From positions 310,001 through 374,000 of the forward strand of contig NZ_CP046703.1 in assembly GCF_009873495.1 (NCBI RefSeq): DNA of 64,000 nucleotides, written 5' to 3'. The position numbers were made by a program, and so were the translations under genes. The notes below the pieces were generated by a model. It was not told where the DNA came from. It worked only from the letters and a program-made list of their open reading frames with translations, and made no database searches. Each line of letters opens with the position of its first letter. Within the stretch, counting starts at the first letter, position 1. Origin of the DNA: Nostoc sp. ATCC 53789. Its GTDB lineage: Bacteria; Cyanobacteriota; Cyanobacteriia; Cyanobacteriales; Nostocaceae. Below are positions 1-9,042 of the stretch, piece after piece.

Positions 1-1008
1 TTGAATTCTGAAGAAGCAATATGGTCTCTAACCAAGGTACATAAAGGATTAAGCAAAGATACTAACACTAACCTGTCAGCCATAACAAAGGTTGCTGAAA
101 ATATCAAAAAAGATTTATATATATCTAATCAATTAAATATTCCTATCTTAGTTTATTATTCCACCAATCGTGCAGTGTTGGATATTCCTTTGAAGATTCG
201 CACAAAACATTCATTTGAACAAATAGATGTATATGAAAATGCACTTACAGGAGTAGGAAGTGAGTTTAGAATCTTCTTTGAATGGTTTAAAAAGCAAGAA
301 GATTTAGAGAATGAGTTACGCCTGGAAGGTAATTCTAGTTATCGAGATAGGCAATTAGAATCAGTCAGGCAAGCCATTTCTTCATTAATACCGAGTTTTT
401 CTAATTTACGCGTGCGTCGTTCACCGCTAATGAGAATGACTGTGCAAAAACAAGGTAAAGAACTCATAGTTAATCAGCTATCTGATGGGGAGAAATGCTT
501 GCTGGCAATGGTGGGAGATTTAGCAAGACGATTAGCGATCGCAAACCCTAGTTTACCAGATCCACTCCAAGGCAGTGGCGTTGTTTTAATTGATGAAATT
601 GAACTACATCTACATCCTAAATGGCAACGAGAAATTATTCCTGCTTTGACAAGAACATTCCCCAATTGTCAATTTATTGTCACCACCCATTCTCCTCAAG
701 TAATTAGCCAAGTCAAGCCGGAAGGAATTTATATTCTAGAAAAAACAGACGAAGGTGTTGTTGCTAAAAGGCCAGAAAGTTCCTTTGGGAGAGATAGCAA
801 TCGAATACTAGAAGACCTCATGGGTGTTCCAGCACGTCCACAAGAAATTAAAGATCGTTTACATGAGTTGTTTAGACTCATTGATGAGGGTAATCTTGAT
901 GGTGCTAGGCAATTATCTCAGGAAATTGCTGATATTATTGGACAAGATGAACCAGAATTAGTAAAAGCAAGTGTATCTATTCGACGCAAAGAGATTTTGA
1001 AACGGTGA
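1..1008 (+). CDS. AAA-family ATPase, PtuA-like (Septu defence), 5' end missing
   Basis: This is the C-terminal 335 residues of an ABC/RecF/OLD-type ATPase. The reading frame is open from base 1, so the Walker A half lies outside the window and the TTG at base 1 is not trusted as a start. Visible motifs are an ABC-signature-like stretch (LSDGEKCLLAM, about residues 159-169), a Walker B with acidic catalytic residues (GVVLIDEIELHLHP, about 193-206) and an H-loop region (VTTHSPQV). The next gene, an HNH protein, starts inside this gene's stop codon (GTGA overlap). That arrangement is known for Septu (PtuA ATPase plus PtuB nuclease) and for ATPase-HNH effectors of some retrons. Assignment to anti-phage defence is inferred from this pairing; a retron reverse transcriptase upstream cannot be excluded because upstream is not visible. 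Confidence 0.8.
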   Translation: MNSEEAIWSLTKVHKGLSKDTNTNLSAITKVAENIKKDLYISNQLNIPILVYYSTNRAVLDIPLKIRTKHSFEQIDVYENALTGVGSEFRIFFEWFKKQEDLENELRLEGNSSYRDRQLESVRQAISSLIPSFSNLRVRRSPLMRMTVQKQGKELIVNQLSDGEKCLLAMVGDLARRLAIANPSLPDPLQGSGVVLIDEIELHLHPKWQREIIPALTRTFPNCQFIVTTHSPQVISQVKPEGIYILEKTDEGVVAKRPESSFGRDSNRILEDLMGVPARPQEIKDRLHELFRLIDEGNLDGARQLSQEIADIIGQDEPELVKASVSIRRKEILKR

Positions 1009-1640
1009 AATATATCAAAAAAAGTGAGGAGCCAGAAAGTTTTACTAATTGGAAAAATTTAGCAAATGAGGATTGGCAGCCAACTTGGGGCGACTTCAGC
1101 AAACCACAAAAAACCGATGTACATAATTCCTTGTTGCAAGAGCAAGGTTTTATTTGCTGTTACTGTGGAAGACGGATTAATACTGATGATAGCCATTTTG
1201 AACATTTAAAGCCAAGAACAACTTATCCTCAATTAGCGCTAGAATACACAAATATACTGGCATCATGCCAAAAAGATACAGTACGCAAAGAACCTCTCCA
1301 TTGTGGGAAAATAAAAGATAAATGGTACGATGACAATCTGATGATTTCACCTCTAGATGTCAACTGTGCTGAGTTCTTTAGGTACACTGATGATGGCCAG
1401 ATTTTGGCGACAAATCATTCAGAAAAGCAATTAGCTGCTGAAACAACAATTGATAAACTCGCACTCAATATTGACAAGCTGAAAAATTTACGTGCAAAAT
1501 CTGTTGAGCCAATATTGGAAATTATTAATACGATTACAGAGGAAGAGAGACAAGACTTAATTCTAGGCTTCAGTGAAACTGATTCTCAAGGATATTACGA
1601 AGAGTTTTACGCTGCGATTATCTATTTACTAAAAAATTAG
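1005..1640 (+). CDS. HNH endonuclease, PtuB-like
   Basis: The gene encodes 211 residues, starting at a GTG that overlaps the stop of the ATPase gene by 4 bp, so the two are translationally coupled. The HNH core is visible at about residues 49-72: a zinc-type C-x2-C pair (CCYCGRR) followed by the catalytic region HFEHLKPR. A second cysteine/histidine group follows (ASCQK...LHCGK). The layout fits the family annotated as retron-type or Septu HNH nucleases (TIGR02646/PtuB). In the known systems the ATPase holds the nuclease in check until infection. That role is inferred here from family and neighbourhood; the nuclease fold itself is well supported by the motifs. Confidence 0.8.
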   Translation: MKYIKKSEEPESFTNWKNLANEDWQPTWGDFSKPQKTDVHNSLLQEQGFICCYCGRRINTDDSHFEHLKPRTTYPQLALEYTNILASCQKDTVRKEPLHCGKIKDKWYDDNLMISPLDVNCAEFFRYTDDGQILATNHSEKQLAAETTIDKLALNIDKLKNLRAKSVEPILEIINTITEEERQDLILGFSETDSQGYYEEFYAAIIYLLKN

Positions 1641-1647
1641 TCTTAAT

Positions 1648-1670
1648 GGCGTAGCCCGTTGTAGACATCA
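1648..1670. repeat. Small dispersed repeat (GGCGTAGCCC...TAGACATC type)
   Basis: A degenerate copy of the short dispersed repeat seen more fully at 12719-12747, 30266-30294 and 37307-37336. It starts 8 bp after the stop codon of the HNH gene. Very small mobile repeats of this kind are known from Nostoc genomes. Confidence 0.6.
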
Positions 1671-1714
1671 CATTATACTAAATAACATTAGCTTAATACT
1701 CACTGTAAAACTAT

Positions 1715-2008
1715 ATGATTCTTGAGGCAGTGATGCTTCCTGTTAAACCTGGTCTAAAATCCGATTTTGAAGCTGCTTTCAAAAAAGCTTCTAAAATTAT
1801 TTCCTCAATGGACGGATATTTATCACATGAATTGCATAGATGTATAGAAGTCGAAGGAAAATATTTATTACTTGTAAAATGGGAAACTTTAGAATCTCAT
1901 ACTGTAGGATTTAGAAGTTCTACTGAGTATCAAGAGTGGAAAAAACTTCTGCATCATTTTTATGAGCCATTTCCCACTGTTGAACACTTTGAAGAAATTG
2001 AAATATGA
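1715..2008 (+). CDS. Antibiotic biosynthesis monooxygenase (ABM) domain protein
   Basis: A 97-residue single-domain protein with the small ferredoxin-like alpha/beta layout of ABM proteins (dimeric alpha-beta barrel). The N-terminal strand ILEAVMLPVKPG is followed by a helix of the type FEAAFKKASKII, then SMDGYLSHELHR and the strand YLLLVKWET, and ends with an EYQEWKKLL helix and PFPTVEHFEEI. Such proteins can be cofactor-free oxygenases, haem-degrading enzymes or merely structural; the substrate cannot be read from sequence. A hairpin follows the stop codon at once, so the gene is probably monocistronic. Confidence 0.75.
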   Translation: MILEAVMLPVKPGLKSDFEAAFKKASKIISSMDGYLSHELHRCIEVEGKYLLLVKWETLESHTVGFRSSTEYQEWKKLLHHFYEPFPTVEHFEEIEI

Positions 2009-2015
2009 AAAACAA

Positions 2016-2046
2016 GATCCCCAACTTCTTTGAAAAGTTGGGAATC
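2016..2046. terminator. Hairpin between convergent genes
   Basis: Arms of 12 nt (2016-2027 and 2035-2046) pair at 11 of 12 positions around a 7-nt loop. It lies between the ABM gene and the convergent helicase gene, so it can end transcription from either side. Its core GATCCCCAACTTCT recurs at 21170-21183, so both belong to one palindrome family. Confidence 0.7.
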
Positions 2047-2059
2047 TGTGGCTTTGTTT

Positions 2060-4381
2060 TCAAATTTTTTGCAATTGTGCTACTCTTGGGTCAACAATTT
2101 TTTGTCCTAAGCTGGCAAATTTAATTGCTACAGACATTTTATTACCTGTTCCGAAGACATGGGTGATTTCACCAAGACCAAAGGTTTTGTGTAATACTCT
2201 ATCTCCAACTTGCCAATTCTGGGTTGCGTCTTGTTTTTCACTAGAAGTAGAGGCACTTTTGGTATAGCTTTGACGACTTGCGCGTTTGGTAGATAATAAT
2301 TCTTCTGGTAATTCGTCGAGGAATTGCGATCGCATCGCAGGTTCACGAGAACCATACAAACGGCGTTCCCGCGCGTGTGATAAATACAACCTTTCTTGAG
2401 CGCGAGTAATTCCTACATAACACAAGCGGCGTTCCTCTTCCAAAGATGCGGGGTCACTTAGGGAACGGTAGCCGGGAAATAGCCCCTGTTCTAATCCCAC
2501 CAAAAATACTACGGGAAATTCCAAACCTTTGGAAGCGTGCAAAGTCATCAAAGAAACGGCTGTCTGACCTTCTTTTAAGTTATCCAAATCGGAACTGAGG
2601 GCGGCACTACTTAGAAAATCTCGCAGGGAAATTTCTTCGTTTTCTTCTTGAAATTGCAGTGCAGCGTTATAAAGTTCTTGAACGTTTTGTACCCGATCTG
2701 TGGCTTCATCTGTGCCTTGATTCATCAAGTCTTGAACGTAACCAGAATCTTCTAATATTCCTTGCAAAACCTCAGTTACCGGAAGCGTGGCGACTTGTCC
2801 TTGCCAACGGCTGATCATTGCGGCAAAGTTATTTACAGCTTTTGTTGCCCGTCCAGCTAATGTATTAACTGATGTTTCATCGCTGAGTATTTCCCACAAA
2901 GTCGTCCCTAATTGCTGAGATGCGTTTATCAAAGCGTCAATAGTGGTTTTGCCGATTCCCCGCCGGGGAGTATTAATCACTCGCAATAAACTGACTGTAT
3001 CAGCTGGGTTATTTATCGCTCTTAAATAAGCGACGACATCTTTAATTTCTTTGCGATCGTAAAACCTCATTCCTCCCACAACTGTGTAAGGAATTTGATA
3101 TTTCACCAACAATTCTTCAAAGGGACGAGATTGGGCATTCGTCCGATAAAGTATGGCAAAACTACCCCAGTTTAACTCTGGATTTTGCTGTTCTAAAGTG
3201 CTAATTTGATTAATTACAAATGCCGCTTCTGCAAGTTCTTCATCAGCTTTGTGACAAGTAATCTGTTCACCCGTCCCCCGCGTCGCTTTCAGAACTTTAT
3301 CAATCCGTTGGGTGTTATTTTCAATCAGTTCATTAGCTGCTTGCAGAATGTTTTCACAAGAACGATAGTTTTCTTCCAGCTTAACCATCGTTCGGGTGTC
3401 ATCATCTACCAAACCATCGCCAAAGTCTTCCTGAAATCCTAGCAAGATGGTGAAATCTGCCATCCGAAAGCTGTAGATTGATTGGTCTGCATCGCCGACA
3501 ACAAAAACTGAGCGATTTTCCCATTGCCATTCGCTCTTTTTGGTTTCGCCATTAGTAACTAATAAATTAATAAGTTGATACTGAGTGCGGTTAGTATCCT
3601 GATATTCATCTACAAGGATATGGCGAAACTTGCGATGCCAGTAACCCAATACCTGCTCGTTTTGTTGAAATAATCTAGTAGGTACAAGAATAAGATCGTC
3701 AAAGTCAAGAGCGTTGTTTTGTGCTAACTTATCTTGATATAAATTGTAAACTTGGGCAATTACCCGTCCGCGATAATTTGGTTGATCTTGCTCAAATTCT
3801 TGGGGTGATAAACCTTGGTTTTTAGCGTTACTAATAGCGTAGCGGACAGAGCGGGCATCAAACTTCTTATCGTCTAAATTTAGCTCTTTATTAACGATTT
3901 CTTTGATCAGAGTCATCACATCTGATTCATCAAAGATAGAGAAATTACGATTCCACTTGCGTCCTTTTTCGTCTACGTATTTTTCAATATCAAAACGGAG
4001 AATCCGAGAAAATAGACTGTGGAAAGTGCCACACCATAAGTCTTTGATAGTGCTTTTGTAAACTTGCGATCGCAATTGCGTTTGTTGGTATTCTGTCAAC
4101 AAATCCAATCGCTGACCATGTTGTTTCATAGCCAGTTGTTCCGCAAACAGCCGTTGAATCCGTTCTTTCATTTCCCGCGCCGCTTTGTTGGTAAAAGTAA
4201 CCGCCAGGATATGTTCTGGATCAACTTTGTGTTTCAGAATCAGATTTGCAATGCGATAAGTCAGCGCTCGTGTTTTACCGGAACCTGCGCCAGCAACAAC
4301 TAGCAACGGGCCGCAGTAGTGTTCGACAGCTTGACGTTGGCTAGGGTTAAGGTGACTGAGAAAGTCGATGGTTGTTGTCAT
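2060..4381 (-). CDS. pcrA: ATP-dependent DNA helicase PcrA/UvrD
   Basis: A superfamily 1A 3'-to-5' DNA helicase used in repair and in clearing replication obstacles. It starts with the Q-motif region LNPSQRQAVEH, then the Walker A VVAGAGSGKT, motif Ia (AVTFTNKAAREMKERI), the DEYQDTN Walker B box, the GDADQSIYSFR motif, and C-terminally the LMTLHASKGLEF and CYVGITRAQERLYL motifs. The last ~50 residues form the Tudor-like tail of PcrA (WQVGDRVLHKTFGLGEI). The frame opens at 4411, but the ATG at 4381 is preferred because conserved sequence begins just after it. Length (~773 aa) is normal for PcrA. Confidence 0.95.
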   Translation of the reverse strand: MTTTIDFLSHLNPSQRQAVEHYCGPLLVVAGAGSGKTRALTYRIANLILKHKVDPEHILAVTFTNKAAREMKERIQRLFAEQLAMKQHGQRLDLLTEYQQTQLRSQVYKSTIKDLWCGTFHSLFSRILRFDIEKYVDEKGRKWNRNFSIFDESDVMTLIKEIVNKELNLDDKKFDARSVRYAISNAKNQGLSPQEFEQDQPNYRGRVIAQVYNLYQDKLAQNNALDFDDLILVPTRLFQQNEQVLGYWHRKFRHILVDEYQDTNRTQYQLINLLVTNGETKKSEWQWENRSVFVVGDADQSIYSFRMADFTILLGFQEDFGDGLVDDDTRTMVKLEENYRSCENILQAANELIENNTQRIDKVLKATRGTGEQITCHKADEELAEAAFVINQISTLEQQNPELNWGSFAILYRTNAQSRPFEELLVKYQIPYTVVGGMRFYDRKEIKDVVAYLRAINNPADTVSLLRVINTPRRGIGKTTIDALINASQQLGTTLWEILSDETSVNTLAGRATKAVNNFAAMISRWQGQVATLPVTEVLQGILEDSGYVQDLMNQGTDEATDRVQNVQELYNAALQFQEENEEISLRDFLSSAALSSDLDNLKEGQTAVSLMTLHASKGLEFPVVFLVGLEQGLFPGYRSLSDPASLEEERRLCYVGITRAQERLYLSHARERRLYGSREPAMRSQFLDELPEELLSTKRASRQSYTKSASTSSEKQDATQNWQVGDRVLHKTFGLGEITHVFGTGNKMSVAIKFASLGQKIVDPRVAQLQKI

Positions 4382-4538
4382 GGATGTGAAAAAGCGATTG
4401 CCTGGTGTCACATCAATAGAGAGTCGCTATTGCCCAGGTTACAATATCCTAACGAAACTTGGTCAATAAAGATTGTGCGGCAATCTTCTTAACCAGAATG
4501 GTACTGTATCATGATTTATGTAGAAGCAAGAGAAAGCC

Positions 4539-4790
4539 ATGCTCTCAGTCAAAGGCACATTCCAAAACGGTGTGGTTCATCCTAACGAACCAATTGAAGG
4601 GTCTGAGGGGCAGTCAGTTATAATTGTCTTTGTCGAAGAAAACCGCACACCTGAGCCAGCAACGCCAGAAGATTCAGATTGGGATAAGTTGAGGCAGTTG
4701 ATTAAAAATTGTGCAGTTTATACAGATATTAGTGATTTGGCACACCAGCATGACCATTATCTCTATGGAATGCCAAAGCGAGAATCATAA
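4539..4790 (+). CDS. Small antitoxin-like protein (AF2212-like), orphan
   Basis: An 83-residue protein. The N-terminal part (VKGTFQNGVVHPNEPIEG, then a strand with SVIIVFVEE) resembles the swapped-hairpin AbrB/AF2212-like antitoxin fold. The C-terminus DLAHQHDHYLYGMPKR is typical of the toxin-contacting tail of small antitoxins next to PIN toxins. A purine-rich AGAGAAAG lies just before the ATG. No PIN or other toxin ORF follows; the next gene is sbtA about 400 bp away, so this would be an orphan antitoxin. Family assignment is by pattern only. Confidence 0.5.
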   Translation: MLSVKGTFQNGVVHPNEPIEGSEGQSVIIVFVEENRTPEPATPEDSDWDKLRQLIKNCAVYTDISDLAHQHDHYLYGMPKRES

Positions 4791-5191
4791 CCTTGACTTT
4801 TGAGCAAGCAGGATTTGCAAAACTGTTGTAAATCAAAAATACTGGGATTTAAGCAAGATTTGTGTAAGAGCAATTCATAAATTGCCCCTACAATACGTTA
4901 ATTTTTTCTACGCTAAATACGTTGATTGCGAGTTCTCCCTACACTTTCTGTCGTAAGATCAGCGACGGGGAATCCAACATCAAAAAATGTTGGGCAAGCT
5001 CTCACTTTTTCTGTTCTCAGCGCTGTTTAACACCTAATCAATAAGTATTGTCACGAATAAGACAATTCACTCCTTGAGTACCCAATTGATACGGGGTAGC
5101 CATACACAATACATCACGATTCAACCGTTGAGTTTTTAAAGATGAAAAATTTCTTTAATTTCAGGTTTAACCAATACAAGGATAGGTGGAT
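4791..5191. other. Intergenic region upstream of sbtA
   Basis: About 400 bp without a convincing gene. It contains the end of a common dispersed sequence (GCAATTCATAAATTGCCCCTA, near 4871-4891), a small hairpin AACATCAAAAAATGTT near 4977-4992 and the inverted repeat at 5047-5066. The sbtA promoter must lie here. No operator could be assigned with confidence. Confidence 0.5.
5047..5066. promoter_or_regulatory. Inverted repeat upstream of sbtA, possible regulator site
   Basis: ATTGTC and GACAAT form a perfect 6-bp inverted repeat with an 8-nt spacer, about 125 bp before the sbtA start. LysR-type regulators (CmpR, NdhR/CcmR) control bicarbonate uptake genes in cyanobacteria and bind spaced palindromes. 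The match to their published sites is not close enough to name one. Confidence 0.25.
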
Positions 5192-6160
5192 ATGGATCTG
5201 AGCTTAATTGTATCCAACATTTTGAATCCGCCAATCCTGTTTTTCTTTTTAGGCATGACTGCGGTTTTTGTCAAGTCTGATCTAGAAATTCCCCCACCAG
5301 TGCCTAAACTCCTTTCGTTGTATCTGCTGTTTGCCATTGGTTTTAAAGGAGGGGTAGAACTAATCAAAAGCGGACTTAATCAAGAAGTGATTCTAACACT
5401 CGCAGCAGCAATGATGATGGCTTGTGTTGTTCCAATTTACACCTTTTTTATATTAAAGTGGAAACTGGATACTTACGATGCTGCTGCGATCGCTGCAACC
5501 TACGGTTCTATCAGTGCTGTCACTTTCATCACTGCTGGCGCTTTTCTTAGTGAGCTTGGTATTCAGTATGATGGTTACATGGTAGCAGCTCTGGCCCTGA
5601 TGGAATCTCCGGCGATCATTGTTGGTCTGATCTTGGTGAGTATATTCACCGCCGATGAAAAGCGAGAGTTTGCTTGGTCGGAAGTTTTGCAAGAAGCATT
5701 TCTTAATAGTTCAGTTTTTCTACTAGTTGGTAGCCTTTTAATCGGTGTGTTGACAGGAGAACGTGGTTGGCACGTATTAGAACCCTTTGCTCAAGGGTTG
5801 TTTTATGGCATTCTCACCTTCTTTTTACTGGATATGGGACTGGTTGCTGCCAGAAGAATTAAAGACTTGCAAAAAACCGGAGTTTTCCTGATTTTATTTG
5901 CCATACTAATTCCTATACTCAATGCAGGCGTTGGGTTAGTGATTGCCAAATTCATCGGTATGCCTCCGGGAAATTCGCTGTTATTCGCTGTATTGTGTGC
6001 CAGTGCTTCTTACATTGCTGTCCCGGCGGCGATGCGGATGACTGTTCCCGAAGCAAATCCCAGCCTGTATGTTTCTACCGCTTTAGCAGTCACATTTCCG
6101 TTCAATATTATTGTGGGAATTCCGCTATATCTCTACGGAATTAACCTATTTTGGAGGTAA
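5192..6160 (+). CDS. sbtA: Sodium-dependent bicarbonate transporter SbtA
   Basis: An inner-membrane protein that takes up HCO3- driven by a sodium gradient, part of the CO2-concentrating mechanism. About 322 residues with roughly ten hydrophobic helices (for example FLGMTAVFV, LYLLFAIGFKGGVELI, LAAAMMMACVVPIYTFF) in the inverted-repeat fold of SbtA. The motif GFKGGVELIKSG and the second-half CASASYIAVPAAMRM are characteristic. A GTG at 5186 is in frame, but the ATG at 5192 is preferred because AAGGATAGG sits at a normal distance upstream. It is followed after 4 bp by sbtB, so the pair is one transcript. Confidence 0.95.
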   Translation: MDLSLIVSNILNPPILFFFLGMTAVFVKSDLEIPPPVPKLLSLYLLFAIGFKGGVELIKSGLNQEVILTLAAAMMMACVVPIYTFFILKWKLDTYDAAAIAATYGSISAVTFITAGAFLSELGIQYDGYMVAALALMESPAIIVGLILVSIFTADEKREFAWSEVLQEAFLNSSVFLLVGSLLIGVLTGERGWHVLEPFAQGLFYGILTFFLLDMGLVAARRIKDLQKTGVFLILFAILIPILNAGVGLVIAKFIGMPPGNSLLFAVLCASASYIAVPAAMRMTVPEANPSLYVSTALAVTFPFNIIVGIPLYLYGINLFWR

Positions 6161-6164
6161 TAAT

Positions 6165-6476
6165 ATGCACGTAGTTAAAAAGATAGAAATTATCGCCAAC
6201 TCCTTTGAGCTTGCCAAAATTTTAGAGAGTTTAGACAAGTCGGGTGTACATAGCCATGCCGTAATCCGCAATGTAGTTGGTAAAGGATTACGAGGAACGA
6301 CAGAAGATTTAGACATGACCATGCTTGATAATGTTTACATCCTCGCATTTTGTATGCCAGAAGAACTCAAGCGTGTTGTTGAAAATCTCAGACCACTCCT
6401 CAATAAGTTCGGAGGTACTTGCTACGTTTCCGATGTGATGGAAATTCGCTCTGTCAGATGTATCGCATCGATTTAA
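6165..6476 (+). CDS. sbtB: PII-like regulator SbtB
   Basis: A 103-residue PII-like protein (VVKKIEIIANSFELAKILESL at the N-terminus) that in known systems binds SbtA and adenine nucleotides, including cAMP, to gate bicarbonate uptake. The start is the ATG at 6165: a strong GGAGGT lies 6-10 nt upstream and overlaps the sbtA stop region. The open frame upstream belongs to sbtA. The T-loop region is VVGKGLRGTTEDLDM. The extended C-terminus of some SbtB proteins with a redox-active C-x5-C hairpin is not obvious: only one Cys (VRCIASI) is seen near the end. Confidence 0.92.
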   Translation: MHVVKKIEIIANSFELAKILESLDKSGVHSHAVIRNVVGKGLRGTTEDLDMTMLDNVYILAFCMPEELKRVVENLRPLLNKFGGTCYVSDVMEIRSVRCIASI

Positions 6477-6492
6477 GAGAGTTATAAATTCA

Positions 6493-7206
6493 ATGAAGCA
6501 TTTCATGGAACGTCGTGACTTTTTGAAGTTGGGAATGACCGGAGCCTTTGGAATGATGCTAACTGCCAGCGATTTACTCTGGCAGGTTAAACAGGCTAAA
6601 GCTGCCGAAATCCCCCCAAATTCCCCTGAATCCCTCAGTCCTGATGAAGCATTACAAAAGCTGATAGAGGGAAATCAGCGATTTATTAAACATCACCCCC
6701 AATACCCCGATCAATCTGAGCTGCGGTTGCACGAAGTTGCTCAAGCTCAACATCCATTTGCAACTATTCTTAGTTGTGCTGATTCACGAGTACCGGCAGA
6801 AATTGTTTTCGATCAGGGTATTGGAGACATCTTTGATGTTCGGATTGCCGGCAATATTGCCACACATGAAGCGATCGGCAGTATTGAATATGCCGTTGTT
6901 TTATTAGGTTCTCCACTGCTGATGGTGATGGGCCATGAACGTTGTGGGGCTGTAACCGCAGCTGTCCAAAATGAATCGTTACCCGGTGATATTAGTACTT
7001 TTGTGAAGGCAATTAAGCCAGCCCTGAAAAAGGTCAAAGATCAGCCAGGTGACGCGGTTGAAAATGCTGTGGTAGCAAATGTGCAATATCAAATTGAACG
7101 GTTGCAAAAATCAAAGCTTTTAAGTGAGCAGGTGCAGTCAGGTAAATTGAAAATCGTGGGCGGTCGCTACGACTTGGATACAGGTAAGGTAAGTATTATT
7201 ACTTAA
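6493..7206 (+). CDS. ecaB: Exported beta-type carbonic anhydrase (EcaB-like)
   Basis: A 237-residue beta carbonic anhydrase that interconverts CO2 and bicarbonate. Zinc ligands are visible in SCADSRVPAE (Cys, with the Asp-Arg dyad) and GHERCGAV (His and Cys). The N-terminus has a twin-arginine signal (MERRDFLKLGMTGAFGMM) ending near VKQAKAAE, so it is predicted to be exported folded, to the periplasm or thylakoid lumen. It lies 16 bp after sbtB in the same direction. Co-expression with a bicarbonate transporter suggests it supplies or recaptures bicarbonate outside the membrane. The start may be the ATG at 6493 or the one at 6505. Confidence 0.88.
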   Translation: MKHFMERRDFLKLGMTGAFGMMLTASDLLWQVKQAKAAEIPPNSPESLSPDEALQKLIEGNQRFIKHHPQYPDQSELRLHEVAQAQHPFATILSCADSRVPAEIVFDQGIGDIFDVRIAGNIATHEAIGSIEYAVVLLGSPLLMVMGHERCGAVTAAVQNESLPGDISTFVKAIKPALKKVKDQPGDAVENAVVANVQYQIERLQKSKLLSEQVQSGKLKIVGGRYDLDTGKVSIIT

Positions 7207-7218
7207 TTTTACATTTTA

Positions 7219-7254
7219 GTTCTGAGTGAGAAATCTCACTTCTTTACTCAGAAC
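7219..7254. terminator. Branched hairpin after the sbtA-sbtB-ecaB operon
   Basis: GTTCTGAGT (7219-7227) pairs with ACTCAGAAC (7246-7254). Inside lies a smaller GAGAAATCTC palindrome. The position 13 bp after the carbonic anhydrase stop fits a terminator, though no clear T-tract follows. Confidence 0.6.
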
Positions 7255-7317
7255 GGGCTAAACGCTCCGCTAGCGCTAACAAAACTGTTTTACCCCAATT
7301 CCCAATTCCCAATCCCT

Positions 7318-9042
7318 TCAATCCTGTACAGTCATTGGCAGACGAATAGTAAAAGTAGAACCAAGTCCCGGCTGGCTTTTGACAATAATCTCACCACCCA
7401 TCATCTGACAAAAGTGGCGGCTAATTGCCAAGCCCAGTCCTGTACCTCCATACTTTTTCGTAGTCGAAGTATCTCCTTGGGTAAAAGGTTGAAATAACTG
7501 CTGCTGTTGACGGTTAGACATACCTATACCTGTGTCGGTAACGGTAAAAGTAATCATGCCTAAAGGAGCATCCAGCCGTAATTCCTCCTTTTCTCTATTG
7601 ACTGTCAGCGTCACCTTGCCATTTGTAGTGAACTTACTGGCGTTGCTTAGTAAATTTAACAACACCTGCCGCATCCTAGTTTGATCGGCGTACATAGTTC
7701 CAAGTTGCTCATCAAAATGCACTTCTAAAACATTGGCATTTTTTTCTATAGCTGGTTTGACTGTGAGGACGACGTTATTAATTAGCGTCGCAATCTCAAA
7801 TGTTTCTGGATAGAGAGTCATTTTCCCCGCTTCAATTTTTGACAAGTCGAGGATTTCGTTAATCAAGTGCAGTAGATGTTTACCAGCAGCGTTAATTGTT
7901 TCTAAGTCGGTGATAAAGTCTGCTGATAAACCAAGATCGGTAGCGTCGTCTTCTAGAAGTTGGCTCAAGCCAATGACAGCATTTAATGGTGTGCGTAATT
8001 CGTGGCTGACATTGGCTAAAAATACGCTTTTTGCCTTGCTAGCAGCTTCGGCTAGTTCTTTAGCTTGTTGTAGTTCTTTGGTTCGCTCAGATACTCGCTC
8101 AATCAGGCGATTTAGAGATTTGGCAAGTAAGCCAATTTCATCTTCAGTGGTGACGGGCGCTCGCAAATCAAAATTATGTTTCCGCGCCACTTGTTCAGCT
8201 ACTTGGGTGACGGTGATAACTGGTTCAGCGATCGCTCGACTGGTACGCCAAGCTACAATGGCTGCGATCGCCACCGAAACGAGCATACTGATAATTACGA
8301 TAAATCGCTCAACTACTTTTGCCTGCTCAACGGCTTTTTGCCTTTCTTGCTCTTGATTCTCAGCAGTTTGTAGGATATTAGCCAAGCTTTCAGAAAGCTG
8401 ATCTAGGCGCATGGCTGTTTCACCACGCATAATTGTCAATAACTGCGATCGGGCAGCAGATATTTGCTGAGGCTGCGCTGGTTGGGAGTCAATTTTCTGT
8501 AAGACGACCTCGATTTGCTCAACGTAAGCTTTTAAATTATTCTTGTAATCTAGCAATAGCGTCTGTAAAGTCGAACTTGTTGCCGCTAGTCTTTTAGGTT
8601 TACTGTCAATAAATCCAGAAATTTTTGACTCTAATTGCTGGGCTTTTTCAACATTCTTCAAAAAATCAGCTTTTTTGGTTTGTAGTTGCTGTGAATTTTC
8701 TAATACAGCAACTAGATTAGAGCTATGTAATTGCGCCCCTACTACTGCATCTCTATAATTACTCAGTAGTTGTCCTTGTTCATAAGCTTGATTGAATTGC
8801 CTTACTTCCCTACCCCGGTAGTAGTTGGCAATCACTAACCCAGTTAGCGCTCCAAAAAAACCAATTCCGATAGCTACAAAGTACCCATAGCCAATTTTTT
8901 GATGGATGCGCCAAGAACTGGCTTTGAGTTTCCCTCGTGAGGGAAATTCTATGGTCGGTAGTTCGTCTGTCGATGGCTCTTCGGCTGACACTTTTTTGAT
9001 TTCTGAACTGCTATCGATAAGGGTTGGCTTTTGAGTTGGCAT
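7318..9042 (-). CDS. Membrane sensor histidine kinase with HAMP domain
   Basis: A 574-residue kinase. Order: cytoplasmic tail, TM1 (about residues 52-72, [19 protein letters not shown]), a ~170-residue helical extracytoplasmic sensor region, TM2 ([19 protein letters not shown]), HAMP, coiled coil ([20 protein letters not shown]), HisKA with the phospho-acceptor in [10 protein letters not shown], then HATPase_c with N-box (NLLSNASKF), G1 (DTGIGM) and G2 (GTGLGLAIS). All catalytic boxes are intact. A strong AAGGAGGT precedes the ATG. No response regulator gene adjoins it, so its partner is elsewhere. The sensor region is not a recognised domain to me. Confidence 0.9.
   Translation of the reverse strand: MPTQKPTLIDSSSEIKKVSAEEPSTDELPTIEFPSRGKLKASSWRIHQKIGYGYFVAIGIGFFGALTGLVIANYYRGREVRQFNQAYEQGQLLSNYRDAVVGAQLHSSNLVAVLENSQQLQTKKADFLKNVEKAQQLESKISGFIDSKPKRLAATSSTLQTLLLDYKNNLKAYVEQIEVVLQKIDSQPAQPQQISAARSQLLTIMRGETAMRLDQLSESLANILQTAENQEQERQKAVEQAKVVERFIVIISMLVSVAIAAIVAWRTSRAIAEPVITVTQVAEQVARKHNFDLRAPVTTEDEIGLLAKSLNRLIERVSERTKELQQAKELAEAASKAKSVFLANVSHELRTPLNAVIGLSQLLEDDATDLGLSADFITDLETINAAGKHLLHLINEILDLSKIEAGKMTLYPETFEIATLINNVVLTVKPAIEKNANVLEVHFDEQLGTMYADQTRMRQVLLNLLSNASKFTTNGKVTLTVNREKEELRLDAPLGMITFTVTDTGIGMSNRQQQQLFQPFTQGDTSTTKKYGGTGLGLAISRHFCQMMGGEIIVKSQPGLGSTFTIRLPMTVQD

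Noticed and set aside
4791..5185. A toxin partner for the antitoxin-like gene at 4539
   Set aside because: No PIN, RelE or MazF-like frame on either strand in the adjacent gap.
7910..8356. 148-codon frame opposite the HAMP kinase and similar long antisense frames elsewhere
   Set aside because: They are antisense to well-supported genes with no domain of their own.
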